A program made the position numbers and the translations under genes. The notes below the pieces were generated by a model. That model was not told the DNA's origin. It saw only the letters and a list, made by a program, of their open reading frames with translations, and ran no database searches. This document shows positions 10,125-18,830 of a stretch of 64,000 nucleotides of DNA, one piece after another. The first letter of the stretch is position 1. The number at the start of each line of letters is the position of its first letter. Source of the DNA: Vibrio sp. HB236076 (lineage in GTDB: Bacteria; Pseudomonadota; Gammaproteobacteria; Enterobacterales; Vibrionaceae); NCBI RefSeq assembly GCF_040957575.1, contig NZ_CP162601.1, positions 2,914,001-2,978,000 on the forward strand, written 5' to 3'.

Positions 10125-11963
10125 CTAAATGGATGACGTTAAATGCGCTTGGATTAAATCGAGGAAAGGGTCGGCGTACTTCTCTAATTTTCTTTGTCCA
10201 ACCCCACTCACCGCCAGCATTTCACCATAGGAAGTCGGCAACACTTCAGCCATATCAATTAAGGTCGCATCGTTAAACACGACGTAAGGCGGCAGCCCTT
10301 CTTCATCAGCAATTGATTTTCGCAGTTTGCGCAATTTCGCAAACAACTTCTTGTCGTAGTTTTTGCTCGACAATTTATCGGCTTTGGCTGAGCGGGCAAC
10401 CACGTTTAACCTAGGGACAGCCAGGTCCACCGGGGCTTCACCACGTAAGATTGGCCTCGCTTCTTCTGTTAACTGCAGGGTCGAGTTTCGAGTAATATTT
10501 TGCTGCAGTAAGCCTTTGTGGATCAATTGACGAAAGATACTGACCCAATAATCATGGCTGTAATCTTTACCAAGGCCGTAAGTAGAGATTTTATCGTGAC
10601 CGTTTTCCCGGACGCGGATATTTTGCATCCCGCGTAGCACCTCGACCACATAGCCAATACCAAAGCTTTGGTTGACGCGATACACGCATGATAGTGCTTT
10701 TCTCACTTGCTCTGTCGCATCAAAGTGCTTAGGCGGGTCCAAACAAACATCACAATTGCCACATGGCTCATGGCGATACTCACCAAAATAGTTCAGCAAC
10801 ACTTGTCGGCGGCAAGTTTGCGCTTCGGCAAAGGCGCCCATGGCATTGAGCTTGTGGCTTTCCACTTGCTTTTGAGGGCCGTCTTCTTTTTCGTCGAGAA
10901 TACGCCTTAACCAACTCATATCCGCTGGGTCATACAACATCATGGCTTCGGCCGGCAAACCATCTCGCCCGGCGCGCCCTGTCTCTTGATAATAGGATTC
11001 GATGTTACGCGGAATATCGAAGTGGATAACAAAGCGTACATTGGGCTTATTAATCCCCATTCCAAAAGCAACAGTAGCAACCACAATTTGAATGTCGTCT
11101 TTTTGAAAGGCTTCTTGAACATATTCACGCTCATCCGTTTCCATACCAGCGTGATACCCTGCCGCTCGGATGTGGTTTTGACACAGTTTTTCGGTCAGCA
11201 TTTCGACTTTTTTACGACTGCCACAGTAAATAATGCCACTTTGACCTGACTGAGAGGCCAAGAAGCGAATGACTTGCGCCACCGGTTTGTGCTTTTCTAC
11301 CAGGTTATAGTGAATATTGGGGCGATCAAAACTGCCCATATGCACATGAGGGTCCGTCAATTGTAAGCGGTGTAAAATATCTTGCCGAGTGGCTTCGTCC
11401 GCTGTTGCAGTTAATGCCATAAAGGGAACGTGCGGAAAATGCTCTTTAAGTAAACCAAGTTGTGCGTACTCTCGGCGAAAATCATGCCCCCACTGTGAAA
11501 TACAATGCGCTTCATCAACCGCGACCATGGCAAGCGGCCAATCGGCCAAACGCGACAAAAAATCTTGGCCAAGTACACGCTCAGGTGAAACATACAACAA
11601 AGACAGTTGCCCAGATTCAGCTTTTTGAAACACATCGACTAACGATTCTCGACTCATGGTGGAATTGACGCACTGCGCCGCGACACCATGGGCCTTGAGT
11701 TGGTCGACTTGATCTTTCATCAATGAAATCAAGGGTGAAATCACTAAGGTCAGGCCGTTTTTAATCAAGGCTGGAATTTGATAACACAGTGATTTTCCTC
11801 CCCCTGTCGGCATAATCACTAAACTGTCTTGATTCTCTAAGGCAGCGTCGATGACTTGCTGTTGACCAGGGCGAAACGAAGCGTAACCAAACACTCGCTG
11901 TAAAACGCTTTGTGGTTCTACGTCTTGGTCATCAATCATCGCGTCGGAAAGTGCAGAGGTCAT
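10125..11963 (-). CDS. recQ: ATP-dependent DNA helicase RecQ
   Basis: RecQ is the 3'-5' helicase of the RecF recombination pathway. The 612-residue product has the motif 0 region FGYASFRPGQQQVI (about 25-38), motif I MPTGGGKSLCYQ (about 51-62), the DEAH box in AVDEAHCISQWGHDFR (about 147-162), motif VI QETGRAGRDG (about 326-335), a zinc site (CRRQ... CGNCDVC, about 380-403) and a C-terminal HRDC domain (about 530-610). All parts of a full-length bacterial RecQ are present. Confidence 0.97.
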   Translation of the reverse strand: MTSALSDAMIDDQDVEPQSVLQRVFGYASFRPGQQQVIDAALENQDSLVIMPTGGGKSLCYQIPALIKNGLTLVISPLISLMKDQVDQLKAHGVAAQCVNSTMSRESLVDVFQKAESGQLSLLYVSPERVLGQDFLSRLADWPLAMVAVDEAHCISQWGHDFRREYAQLGLLKEHFPHVPFMALTATADEATRQDILHRLQLTDPHVHMGSFDRPNIHYNLVEKHKPVAQVIRFLASQSGQSGIIYCGSRKKVEMLTEKLCQNHIRAAGYHAGMETDEREYVQEAFQKDDIQIVVATVAFGMGINKPNVRFVIHFDIPRNIESYYQETGRAGRDGLPAEAMMLYDPADMSWLRRILDEKEDGPQKQVESHKLNAMGAFAEAQTCRRQVLLNYFGEYRHEPCGNCDVCLDPPKHFDATEQVRKALSCVYRVNQSFGIGYVVEVLRGMQNIRVRENGHDKISTYGLGKDYSHDYWVSIFRQLIHKGLLQQNITRNSTLQLTEEARPILRGEAPVDLAVPRLNVVARSAKADKLSSKNYDKKLFAKLRKLRKSIADEEGLPPYVVFNDATLIDMAEVLPTSYGEMLAVSGVGQRKLEKYADPFLDLIQAHLTSSI

Positions 11964-12140
11964 ACGGTATCTCTATGTTTCGGATCCAAATTGATTGGGA
12001 TCTTCGTTATTGGTAACTCGGTTGCGGCGCTACATTGTAGAGGGGAACGGCGGCGAATAAAACCGCAAATTATTAGGTGAATGACTATTCGGGTTTTATA
12101 CTACTTCATTTGCACATTCATATTCGAGTTGACGGTTTCG

Positions 12141-13061
12141 ATGAATCTACCGAGTGACAACACTACCCGCATAGGTATTACACTTGCGCTTTGCGCCTAC
12201 TTTATCTGGGGTATTGCACCTATTTATTTTAAATTCTTAGCTGGCGTGTCGCCATTTGCGATTTTGAGTCATCGCGTGCTTTGGTCTTTTTTCTTTCTCG
12301 CTCTGATCATACACCTCAAACAGCAATGGCCACAGACGCGACAAGCCTTCGCAGACCGTCGTACTCGCTATCGATTACTGGCCACCTCACTGCTCATCGC
12401 GTCTAATTGGTTGATTTTCATCTGGGCTGTCAACGCCAATCACATGCTAGACGCAAGCTTAGGCTACTTCATCAATCCCCTACTTAGCGTGGTGCTAGGC
12501 TTGCTCTTTCTACAAGAGCGCTTAAGGCCGAGGCAATGGTTTGCTGTTTTTCTCGCTGCCATTGGCGTGATGATTCAATTGATCCTCTTTGGCTCCATTC
12601 CATGGGTTGCCATCGCATTGGCCTGCACATTTGGTTTCTACGGCCTGTTGAGAAAAAAATTGGCCATAAACGCCCAAATTGGTTTGTTTATTGAAACCCT
12701 GCTCTTGATGCCCGTTGCCCTTATTTTCTTATTGTTCTTCGCGCCGAACTCGGTTTTACAATGGACGGACAGCACGCTGATCACTTGGCTATTTTTACTG
12801 TCCGCTGGCGTGATAACCACGGTGCCACTACTGTGCTTTAACGGTGCGGCCACCCATTTACGACTGTCAACCCTGGGCTTTTTTCAATACGTAGGGCCAA
12901 CCCTGATGTTTATTTTGGCCACCGCGGTCTATGGCGAGCCCCTCACCGATGGCAAACTGGTGACCTTTGCCTTTATTTGGGCAGCGTTAATTCTTTTTTG
13001 TTTAGACGCTTGGTACAACCATCGAAAACAGCGACTGATTACGCCAAAGGCGATCAACTAA
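12141..13061 (+). CDS. rarD: RarD, EamA/DMT family transporter
   Basis: The 306-residue product has about ten hydrophobic segments and the paired EamA layout. It matches RarD in GIAPIYFKFLAGVSPFAILSHR near the N-terminus and SLGYFINPLLSVVLGLLFLQERLRPRQW in the middle. The substrate of RarD is not established (the family name comes from chloramphenicol sensitivity). The frame is open from 12081; I prefer the ATG at 12141 because it fits the family length, though neither start has a good ribosome site. It is divergent from recQ. Confidence 0.88.
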   Translation: MNLPSDNTTRIGITLALCAYFIWGIAPIYFKFLAGVSPFAILSHRVLWSFFFLALIIHLKQQWPQTRQAFADRRTRYRLLATSLLIASNWLIFIWAVNANHMLDASLGYFINPLLSVVLGLLFLQERLRPRQWFAVFLAAIGVMIQLILFGSIPWVAIALACTFGFYGLLRKKLAINAQIGLFIETLLLMPVALIFLLFFAPNSVLQWTDSTLITWLFLLSAGVITTVPLLCFNGAATHLRLSTLGFFQYVGPTLMFILATAVYGEPLTDGKLVTFAFIWAALILFCLDAWYNHRKQRLITPKAIN

Positions 13062-13092
13062 CCCAACGATTGTAACGATTAGACGGAGATTT

Positions 13093-13767
13093 ATGACTAC
13101 TCTAGCTTCATCACTACTGACTTTATGTCTCGTCCACCTCATTGGATTAATGAGCCCCGGACCGGACTTTGCCCTCGTCACCCAATACACAGCGCGTTAT
13201 GGACGTATAACCGGACTCATTATCGCTGTAGGGTTAGCGGTCGGCATTGGTGTTCACACCTTATTGAGCCTGTTTGGCATTAGTTTGTTTATTCAACACA
13301 GTCCACAACTCTTTTCTATCGTGCAATTACTCGGTGGCAGCTATTTACTTTGGTTGGCTTATAAAAGCTTAAGTGGCTTAATCAAAACTCGCACCATGGC
13401 CAATACCTCTTGCGAGCAAAACCCCACCCACTTAACTATCGAAGCGACCACCCTATCGATGCCTAAAGCCTTTTTTACTGGTGTCATGACAAACTTGTTT
13501 AACCCCAAAGCCTTGGTGTTTTTTGTCAGTTTATTTACCTCTTTATTGCCAGGTCACATGAGCTTGGGCTTAAAAGGCATGATTTGGTTTTTAATGGTGA
13601 GCTTGGCGTTTTTGTGGTTTGGTTTAGTGGCTTTTTCATTATCATTTGCCAAAATGGAACGACACTTAAAGAAATATTCACCCGTCATCGACGCGATCTG
13701 CGGCGTATTATTTTTGTTCGTCGGCGGCACTATCTTGTCTCAGCTTTTTCTAAACCATTCAATTTAA
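13093..13767 (+). CDS. LysE/RhtB family amino-acid exporter
   Basis: The 224-residue product has about six hydrophobic segments. The N-terminal LIGLMSPGPDFALVTQYTARYGR block and the GGSYLLWLAYKSL and NLFNPKALVFFVSLF segments are typical of LysE/RhtB exporters, which expel homoserine, threonine, lysine or similar amino acids. The exact substrate cannot be read from the sequence; RhtC-like threonine export is one option. An AGACGGAG site lies 6-8 bases before the ATG. It sits 31 bases after rarD and may be co-transcribed with it. Confidence 0.87.
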   Translation: MTTLASSLLTLCLVHLIGLMSPGPDFALVTQYTARYGRITGLIIAVGLAVGIGVHTLLSLFGISLFIQHSPQLFSIVQLLGGSYLLWLAYKSLSGLIKTRTMANTSCEQNPTHLTIEATTLSMPKAFFTGVMTNLFNPKALVFFVSLFTSLLPGHMSLGLKGMIWFLMVSLAFLWFGLVAFSLSFAKMERHLKKYSPVIDAICGVLFLFVGGTILSQLFLNHSI

Positions 13768-13807
13768 AGTCTATTTCTAACGCCAACTATGCATTAAATA
13801 TGATATA

Positions 13808-13834
13808 AGTACCTCTTCATTCAAAGGAGGTACT
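13808..13834 (+). promoter_or_regulatory. hairpin sequestering the ggt ribosome binding site
   Basis: AGTACCTC (13808-13815) pairs perfectly with GAGGTACT (13827-13834), enclosing an 11-base loop. The right arm contains most of the AGGAGG site of ggt (ATG at 13838). A transcript starting upstream of 13808, for example read-through from the exporter gene, would have this site masked. A local TATGAT at 13799-13804 could instead start a transcript inside the left arm and escape the masking. Confidence 0.45.
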
Positions 13835-13837
13835 ACA

Positions 13838-15589
13838 ATGCAATGGAAACGCCATCTACTCACGACGCTTACCTTATCTGCCCTTGCTGCACACAGCGTC
13901 GCTGAGCAAGTTACCGACCAAGTCGCCCCTGAAGACGCAACCGGCGTCATTGACAAACAACTCGTAAAAAGCAAACACTGGATGGTCACTGCGGCTAACC
14001 CGCATGCGAGTGATGCCGGGGCTCGAGTACTGGCTCAAGGCGGCAACGCGGTCGACGCTATGATCGCCGTTCAACTGACACTTGGCTTGGTCGAACCACA
14101 GTCATCAGGTATTGGCGGTGGCGCCTTTATGATGTATTGGGATGCCAAGAAGAACAAGTTGGTCAGCTATGACGCTCGTGAAACTGCACCAATGGCCGTG
14201 ACCCCTCAGTTGTTTCTCGACGATGAAGGGCAACCGCTGCAGTTTTATGATGCCGTTGTCGGCGGCCGCTCGGTCGGCACCCCTGGCACGGTTAAGCTGA
14301 TGTGGGACATGCACCAGCAATATGGCAAACTCGCTTGGGATAAAATCATTGAACCCGTCGCCAAATTAGCAGAACAAGGCTTTATCATCAGCCCGCGTTT
14401 GGCCTCTTTGATTGCCGGAGATGTGGAAAAACTCAAACGCTTCCCAGCAACGGCGGCTTACTTGTTAAACCCCGATGGCAGCCCGAAAACAGCGGGAACC
14501 TTGCTTAAAAACCCGGGTTATGCGGCGACCTTAAGACGTATTGTCGACCAAGGAGCCGATGGCTTTTATCGAGGTACAACCGCGCAAAATATCGTCGATA
14601 CGGTTAACAATGCCAAGGGCAACCCCGGAGTATTAAGTCTCAATGACTTGGCTCACTACCAAGTCAAACAACGCGACCCTGTTTGTGTCGATTACCATGG
14701 TAAACAGGTCTGCGGTATGGGCTTGCCTAGCTCTGGTGGTCTCACCATAGGTCAAATTCTCTCTTTTACGTCTCACTTTGACCTCAAACAATGGGGCCCC
14801 AATGATCCGCGCTCATGGCAAGTACTCGCTGATGCCTCTCAACTCGCCTTTGCTGATCGTGGCTTGTATATGGCGGACACCGATTTTGTGCCTGTGCCCG
14901 TTTCCGGTTTACTGGATCAAAATTACCTTAAAGAGCGCGCTGAATTAATTGAACCGGGTAAAGCCCTAACTAAGGTAGCGGCGGGCAATCCGCCTTGGGA
15001 TCATGCGTTAAACTATCAACCCGATGAAGCTATAGAGCTCCCCTGTACTAGTCACTTTAATATCGTCGACAGTGACGGTAATGTGATTTCGATGACCACG
15101 TCTATCGAAAACGTGTTTGGCTCACGCTTGTTCGTCGATGGCTTCTTCTTAAACAACGAACTCACCGACTTCTCTTTCCGCACTCAAGTCGACGGTCAAC
15201 CGATTGCCAACCGAGTCGAACCAGGTAAGCGACCGCGCTCGTCGATGTCACCGACCATCGTACTTGAAGACAATAAACCCTACCTAGCCATTGGTTCTCC
15301 AGGCGGTAGTCGGATTATTGGCTATGTTGCTCAATCGCTTATTGCCCACCTCGATTGGGGAATGGACATACAACAAGCGGTGAGTATGCCGCACGTACTC
15401 AACCGTTTTGGTACCGTGGATCTCGAAGCCGGTACCAAGGCCACTCAATGGCAAGTCCCGATGGAGAAAATGGGCTTCGATGTCTCTGTTAGAGATCTCA
15501 ATTCAGGCTTACATGCCATTCGTTTAACCCCTAACGGCCTAGAAGGTGCCGCAGACCCTCGTCGTGAAGGGACAGCGATTGGGCAGTAA
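13838..15589 (+). CDS. ggt: gamma-glutamyltransferase (glutathione hydrolase) precursor
   Basis: The enzyme cleaves the gamma-glutamyl bond of glutathione in the periplasm. The 583-residue precursor has a signal peptide (about 1-22), the large-subunit motifs SSGIGGGAFMMYWD and YDARETAP, and the autoprocessing site before the catalytic Thr in CTSHFNIVDSDGNV (about 404-417). Small-subunit glycine motifs GSPGGSRIIGYV follow. The Thr nucleophile, the paired Ser motif RPRSSMSPT and the length all fit an active enzyme. It is monocistronic and ends at a hairpin that also contains the CsrB activator site. Confidence 0.95.
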   Translation: MQWKRHLLTTLTLSALAAHSVAEQVTDQVAPEDATGVIDKQLVKSKHWMVTAANPHASDAGARVLAQGGNAVDAMIAVQLTLGLVEPQSSGIGGGAFMMYWDAKKNKLVSYDARETAPMAVTPQLFLDDEGQPLQFYDAVVGGRSVGTPGTVKLMWDMHQQYGKLAWDKIIEPVAKLAEQGFIISPRLASLIAGDVEKLKRFPATAAYLLNPDGSPKTAGTLLKNPGYAATLRRIVDQGADGFYRGTTAQNIVDTVNNAKGNPGVLSLNDLAHYQVKQRDPVCVDYHGKQVCGMGLPSSGGLTIGQILSFTSHFDLKQWGPNDPRSWQVLADASQLAFADRGLYMADTDFVPVPVSGLLDQNYLKERAELIEPGKALTKVAAGNPPWDHALNYQPDEAIELPCTSHFNIVDSDGNVISMTTSIENVFGSRLFVDGFFLNNELTDFSFRTQVDGQPIANRVEPGKRPRSSMSPTIVLEDNKPYLAIGSPGGSRIIGYVAQSLIAHLDWGMDIQQAVSMPHVLNRFGTVDLEAGTKATQWQVPMEKMGFDVSVRDLNSGLHAIRLTPNGLEGAADPRREGTAIGQ

Positions 15590-15604
15590 TTGGGTTAGTT
15601 TCCC

Positions 15605-15642
15605 CACCCCTTTGTAAGAGATCTCTCACATAGGGGTGAGTT
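15605..15642 (+). terminator. ggt terminator hairpin enclosing a VarA/UvrY (GacA-type) box
   Basis: CACCCCT (15605-15611) pairs with AGGGGTG (15632-15638), and TTTTCT follows within a few bases, 16 bases after the ggt stop. The interior of the hairpin is itself the near-palindrome TGTAAGAGATCTCTCACA (15613-15630), which matches the UvrY/GacA recognition sequence known upstream of csrB in enterobacteria. It lies about 165 bases upstream of the predicted CsrB start, a distance like that in E. coli. One DNA segment appears to act as RNA terminator and as activator site. Confidence 0.75.
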
Positions 15643-15728
15643 TTCTACTCATTTAGTAGTAAGAGCAAATTATGCCAACAAATAAGTAATTGATTTTAAA
15701 GTTGTTATTAATTTTGTTTATTATCTCT

Positions 15729-15741
15729 TATCAAATCTTTG
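15729..15741 (+). promoter_or_regulatory. IHF binding site upstream of CsrB
   Basis: TATCAAATCTTTG is an exact match to the IHF consensus WATCAANNNNTTR. It lies in an A/T-rich stretch between the VarA box and the CsrB promoter, the right place to bend the DNA and bring the activator to RNA polymerase. IHF is known to act at csrB-type promoters. Confidence 0.6.
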
Positions 15742-15752
15742 AAGTTGATCGA

Positions 15753-15780
15753 TTGTTTAAATTATCGGGTCGGGTAATAT
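15753..15780 (+). promoter_or_regulatory. CsrB promoter
   Basis: TTGTTT (15753-15758), a 16-base spacer and TAATAT (15775-15780) predict a start at about 15787, just before the first GGA-rich hairpin. Confidence 0.6.
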
Positions 15781-15786
15781 CTACTT

Positions 15787-16168
15787 CGTCAAACGGAGAC
15801 TGACATGGAATGGTTTCAGGATGAAACAGGTTACTATGGATAAGTAATCACCATGGAAGAAATGGAACAAGAATGGATGCTTATCGTTACTAGGATGGTA
15901 ATGATTACGGATAGCTTGGACCCCTCTGGAGAGGCAGGATTAGCATTAGGATGATGCAATGGACACCACTAAAGGAACAGTGATGTTGCCCAGTTAGGAT
16001 AACTGGTTACACGGAAAGTTAGGACACCGCTAGGAAGGCGACGTAAGGACTACGCTGAAGGAATCAGCACACTATCACGGAATGATGCATGGAGCACCTT
16101 TAGTAGCTGGATTGCTGCGAGTAAGATCATAAACCCCGACTGGCTTAGCCATCGGGGTTTTTCTTTTT
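15787..16168 (+). ncRNA. csrB: CsrB/CsrC-family sRNA (CsrA-sequestering RNA)
   Basis: The roughly 380-base segment has no credible reading frame but holds about 24 GGA triplets, mostly as AGGA, ACGGA or ATGGA, many in predicted hairpin loops (for example CAGTTAGGATAACTG). That is the hallmark of RNAs that titrate the translational regulator CsrA. It ends in a strong intrinsic terminator. A VarA/UvrY box, an IHF site and a promoter precede it. Vibrios carry several such RNAs controlled by the VarS/VarA two-component system, linking it to virulence, motility and quorum sensing in that family. Which paralogue (CsrB, C or D) this is cannot be told from the window. Confidence 0.88.
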
Positions 16169-16383
16169 ATGCCCACAACCAAATTAACCAATACCAAACC
16201 GACGAATAAATAGCGGGTTAAAAACTCGATAACGTCGTTAAGAAAAGACCATTTAGAGTAACTACTTATATTCTTGTCTTTATCAGCAAAGAGGTTGCCT
16301 TGTTCGCAAGGTTTCCCTGCGCCTTCCTTAATCAGATTGATATACGCAGTTGCGCAATACAGGCTGAACCTGGTTGGTATCAC
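16075..16383 (-). CDS. small hypothetical protein downstream of uvrD (doubtful)
   Basis: A 102-residue frame opens with GTG at 16381-16383, 17 bases after the uvrD stop and 6 bases after a good AGGAG. It has one hydrophobic stretch (about residues 55-73, RYLFVGLVLVNLVVGI) that could span the membrane, and three Cys. No family is recognised. The last 30 residues are read from the antisense strand of the CsrB terminator, so that part is unlikely to be selected as protein. It is either a short uvrD-linked protein whose annotated end is accidental, or a chance frame. The rest of the 16170-16399 gap holds nothing else. Confidence 0.35.
   Translation of the reverse strand: MIPTRFSLYCATAYINLIKEGAGKPCEQGNLFADKDKNISSYSKWSFLNDVIEFLTRYLFVGLVLVNLVVGIKRKTPMAKPVGVYDLTRSNPATKGAPCIIP
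16131..16168 (+). terminator. CsrB terminator
   Basis: ACCCCGA-c-TGGC-TTA-GCCA-TCGGGGT forms an 11-bp stem with one bulge, followed by TTTTCTTTTT. This is a textbook factor-independent terminator. Confidence 0.9.
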
Positions 16384-16399
16384 TCTGCTCCTGTGAGCG

Positions 16400-18571
16400 C
16401 TAAATCTGTTCTAGCTTGGCGTAAGCCGTCACTAACCACTTGATCCCCTCGCCATTGAAGGCGACTTGTACCCGGCTTTGCGGCCCACTGCCTTCAAAAT
16501 TGATAATGGTCCCTTCGCCAAACTTGGGGTGTACAACGCGCTGGCCTAATTGAAAACCCGTTTCGTTAAAGCTTTCTTTGACTGCGGTTTGGCTAAAGCG
16601 CCCTGTTTGTGAAGCACGTGACACACTGGCCTTCATACGGACTTCTTCGTAACAGGATTCTGGTAATTCACTGATAAATCGCGACGGTTTATGGTATTTA
16701 TCTTGGCCGTATAAACGACGCATTTCAGCATAGGTCATATACAGCTTTTCTTTCGCTCGCGTCATACCGACATAACACAACCGGCGCTCTTCCTCCAAAC
16801 GGCCCGCCTCTTCGGCAGACATTTGGCTTGGAAACATCCCTTCCTCAACGCCAACCATAAAGACCAAGGGAAACTCGAGCCCTTTGGCGCTGTGCAGTGT
16901 CATCAATTGTACGGCATCATCAAATTCATCGGCTTGCCCTTCCCCTGCTTCTAAGGCGGCATGGGTAAGAAACGCCGTTAATAACGTCATGTCCTCCGCT
17001 TCTTCGGGCTTTTCGAACTGCCGAGTGGCTGTCACCAGCTCTTCTAAGTTTTCCAAGCGTGCTTTGGACTTTTCACCTTTTTCTTGCTCATACATTGCGT
17101 ACAACCCAGACGCTTTGATCACGTGATCCGTCTGTTGATGCAATGGCATATCGCGAGAATCATCCTCTAAAGCATCAATCAACTCCATAAAGCGATTTAA
17201 TGCCGAAGCCGAGCGCGACGCTAACACTTTTTCGTCAATCAGTGCTTGGCAAGCCTGCCACAACGTTGCCCCTCGATCGCGTGCTGCAAAACGAATGGTT
17301 TCAAGGGTCTTATCACCTAACCCGCGCGTTGGCGTGTTAACAATGCGCTCAAAAGCGGAATCATCGTTGCGATTGGACATCAAGCGCAAATAACCTAGGG
17401 CGTCTTTGACTTCTTGCCGCTCGAAGAATCGCATACCACCGTAAATACGGTATGGTAAGTTAGATTGAATCAAAGCCTCTTCAAGAACGCGAGATTGTGC
17501 ATTGTTGCGATACAGTAATGCACAGTCATTTAAGCTGCCGCCATTATCTTGCCATTGCTGAATTTTATTCACGGCAAAGCGCGCTTCATCGAGTTCGTTA
17601 AACGCAGAATACACCGAGATCAACTCACCAGCCTCGCCATCGGTCCACAAGCTTTTACCCATGCGCTCAGTATTATTCGCAATCAAGGTATTCGACGCTT
17701 CTAAAATGGTTTTCGTCGAACGATAATTTTGCTCTAGGCGAATGGTTTCTACGTCGTTAAATTCCAGCGTGAATTTTTCGATGTTTTCTACTTTCGCACC
17801 GCGCCAGCCATAGATAGATTGGTCATCGTCACCGACGATCATCACCCGTGATTCTGGACCACAAAGCAATCGTAACCAAGCGTATTGAATGTTATTGGTA
17901 TCTTGAAATTCATCAACTAACAGGTGCTTGAAACGCGCTTGATAATGTTCGCGGATGTAGTGTTTGTCGCGTAACAACTCCAAACAACGCAATAAAATTT
18001 CTGCAAAATCAACCAAGCCAGCGCGATCACACGCTTCTTGATAAGCTTGATAAATTTGAATGTAGGTTTGCGTAATGGGGTCTTGGTAACTGTCGATGTG
18101 TTGAGGCCTTAACCCCTCGTCTTTTTTACCGTTAATCCACCATGACACTTGCCTTGCTGGCCATTGCTTCTCATCCAAATTCTGAGCTTTGATCAAACGC
18201 TTTAACAATCGCTGCTGGTCATCGCTATCGAGAATTTGAAAGTCTTCTGGTAAGTTTGCATCTAGATAGTGCGCTCTTAAAATACGGTGGCAAATACCGT
18301 GGAACGTACCCGTCCACATCCCGCCCGCACTGCCGTGCATCAACTCCTCAATTCGACCTCGCATTTCAGCAGCGGCTTTATTGGTGAAGGTGACCGACAT
18401 GATGGAAAATGGCGACGCTTGCTCAACAGACAGTAGCCAGGCCATTCGATGAACCAATACTCGTGTTTTACCACTGCCCGCCCCGGCCAAAATCAATAAA
18501 TTTTTTAGTGGTGAAGCAACGGCTTGACGCTGCTTTTCGTTTAAACCGTCGAGAAGAAGAGAAGGGTCCAT
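16400..18571 (-). CDS. uvrD: DNA helicase II UvrD
   Basis: UvrD is the 3'-5' superfamily 1 helicase of nucleotide excision repair and methyl-directed mismatch repair. The 723-residue product has motif I LAGAGSGKTRVL (about 28-39), the Walker B LLVDEFQDTNNIQY (about 217-230), GDDDQSIYGWRGA (about 248-260), QNYRSTKTIL (about 280-289), VQLMTLHSAKGLEFP (about 559-573) and the C-terminal Tudor-like segment GQRVVHPKFGEGTIINFEG that binds RNA polymerase. Length and motifs are complete. A palindrome overlaps its likely promoter (18609-18635). Confidence 0.97.
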   Translation of the reverse strand: MDPSLLLDGLNEKQRQAVASPLKNLLILAGAGSGKTRVLVHRMAWLLSVEQASPFSIMSVTFTNKAAAEMRGRIEELMHGSAGGMWTGTFHGICHRILRAHYLDANLPEDFQILDSDDQQRLLKRLIKAQNLDEKQWPARQVSWWINGKKDEGLRPQHIDSYQDPITQTYIQIYQAYQEACDRAGLVDFAEILLRCLELLRDKHYIREHYQARFKHLLVDEFQDTNNIQYAWLRLLCGPESRVMIVGDDDQSIYGWRGAKVENIEKFTLEFNDVETIRLEQNYRSTKTILEASNTLIANNTERMGKSLWTDGEAGELISVYSAFNELDEARFAVNKIQQWQDNGGSLNDCALLYRNNAQSRVLEEALIQSNLPYRIYGGMRFFERQEVKDALGYLRLMSNRNDDSAFERIVNTPTRGLGDKTLETIRFAARDRGATLWQACQALIDEKVLASRSASALNRFMELIDALEDDSRDMPLHQQTDHVIKASGLYAMYEQEKGEKSKARLENLEELVTATRQFEKPEEAEDMTLLTAFLTHAALEAGEGQADEFDDAVQLMTLHSAKGLEFPLVFMVGVEEGMFPSQMSAEEAGRLEEERRLCYVGMTRAKEKLYMTYAEMRRLYGQDKYHKPSRFISELPESCYEEVRMKASVSRASQTGRFSQTAVKESFNETGFQLGQRVVHPKFGEGTIINFEGSGPQSRVQVAFNGEGIKWLVTAYAKLEQI

Positions 18572-18608
18572 GTCAGGCTCGCTACTGGTTATTTATACAT
18601 AAAGGCTA

Positions 18609-18635
18609 AGTATACCGAAACACGTACTGTGTTTC
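18609..18635 (-). promoter_or_regulatory. possible uvrD promoter with inverted repeat
   Basis: On the minus strand TATACT (revcomp of 18609-18614) could be a -10 box for uvrD, 38 bases before the ATG. Immediately upstream is the perfect inverted repeat GAAACAC-GTACT-GTGTTTC (18617-18635), which would fall in the promoter spacer. It is not a LexA box (no CTG-N10-CAG). The regulator is unknown and the -35 is poor. Confidence 0.4.
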
Positions 18636-18830
18636 ATGAGCCAAAGCGAAAAAGTGCTGATTTTTTTCTCAATGGAATCAATCCTCCCATCCGAAAAAGT
18701 TGATCAAACTAACAATTTACGACATCGAACTGAAAGGTTTTTCGGTCTTTACCTATCTTTATTCATAAGCTCAGTGAATACATGCTGACTTAATCACACC
18801 ACGATGAAATCTGATAATAAGGAAGACACA

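Noticed and set aside
18727..18747. ECF-sigma-type promoter (GAAC ... GTC) upstream of bufA
   Set aside because: The spacing (14 bases) is shorter than usual for ECF promoters and no sigma or anti-sigma gene lies nearby. A bufferin operon makes such control tempting, but the sequence does not support it.
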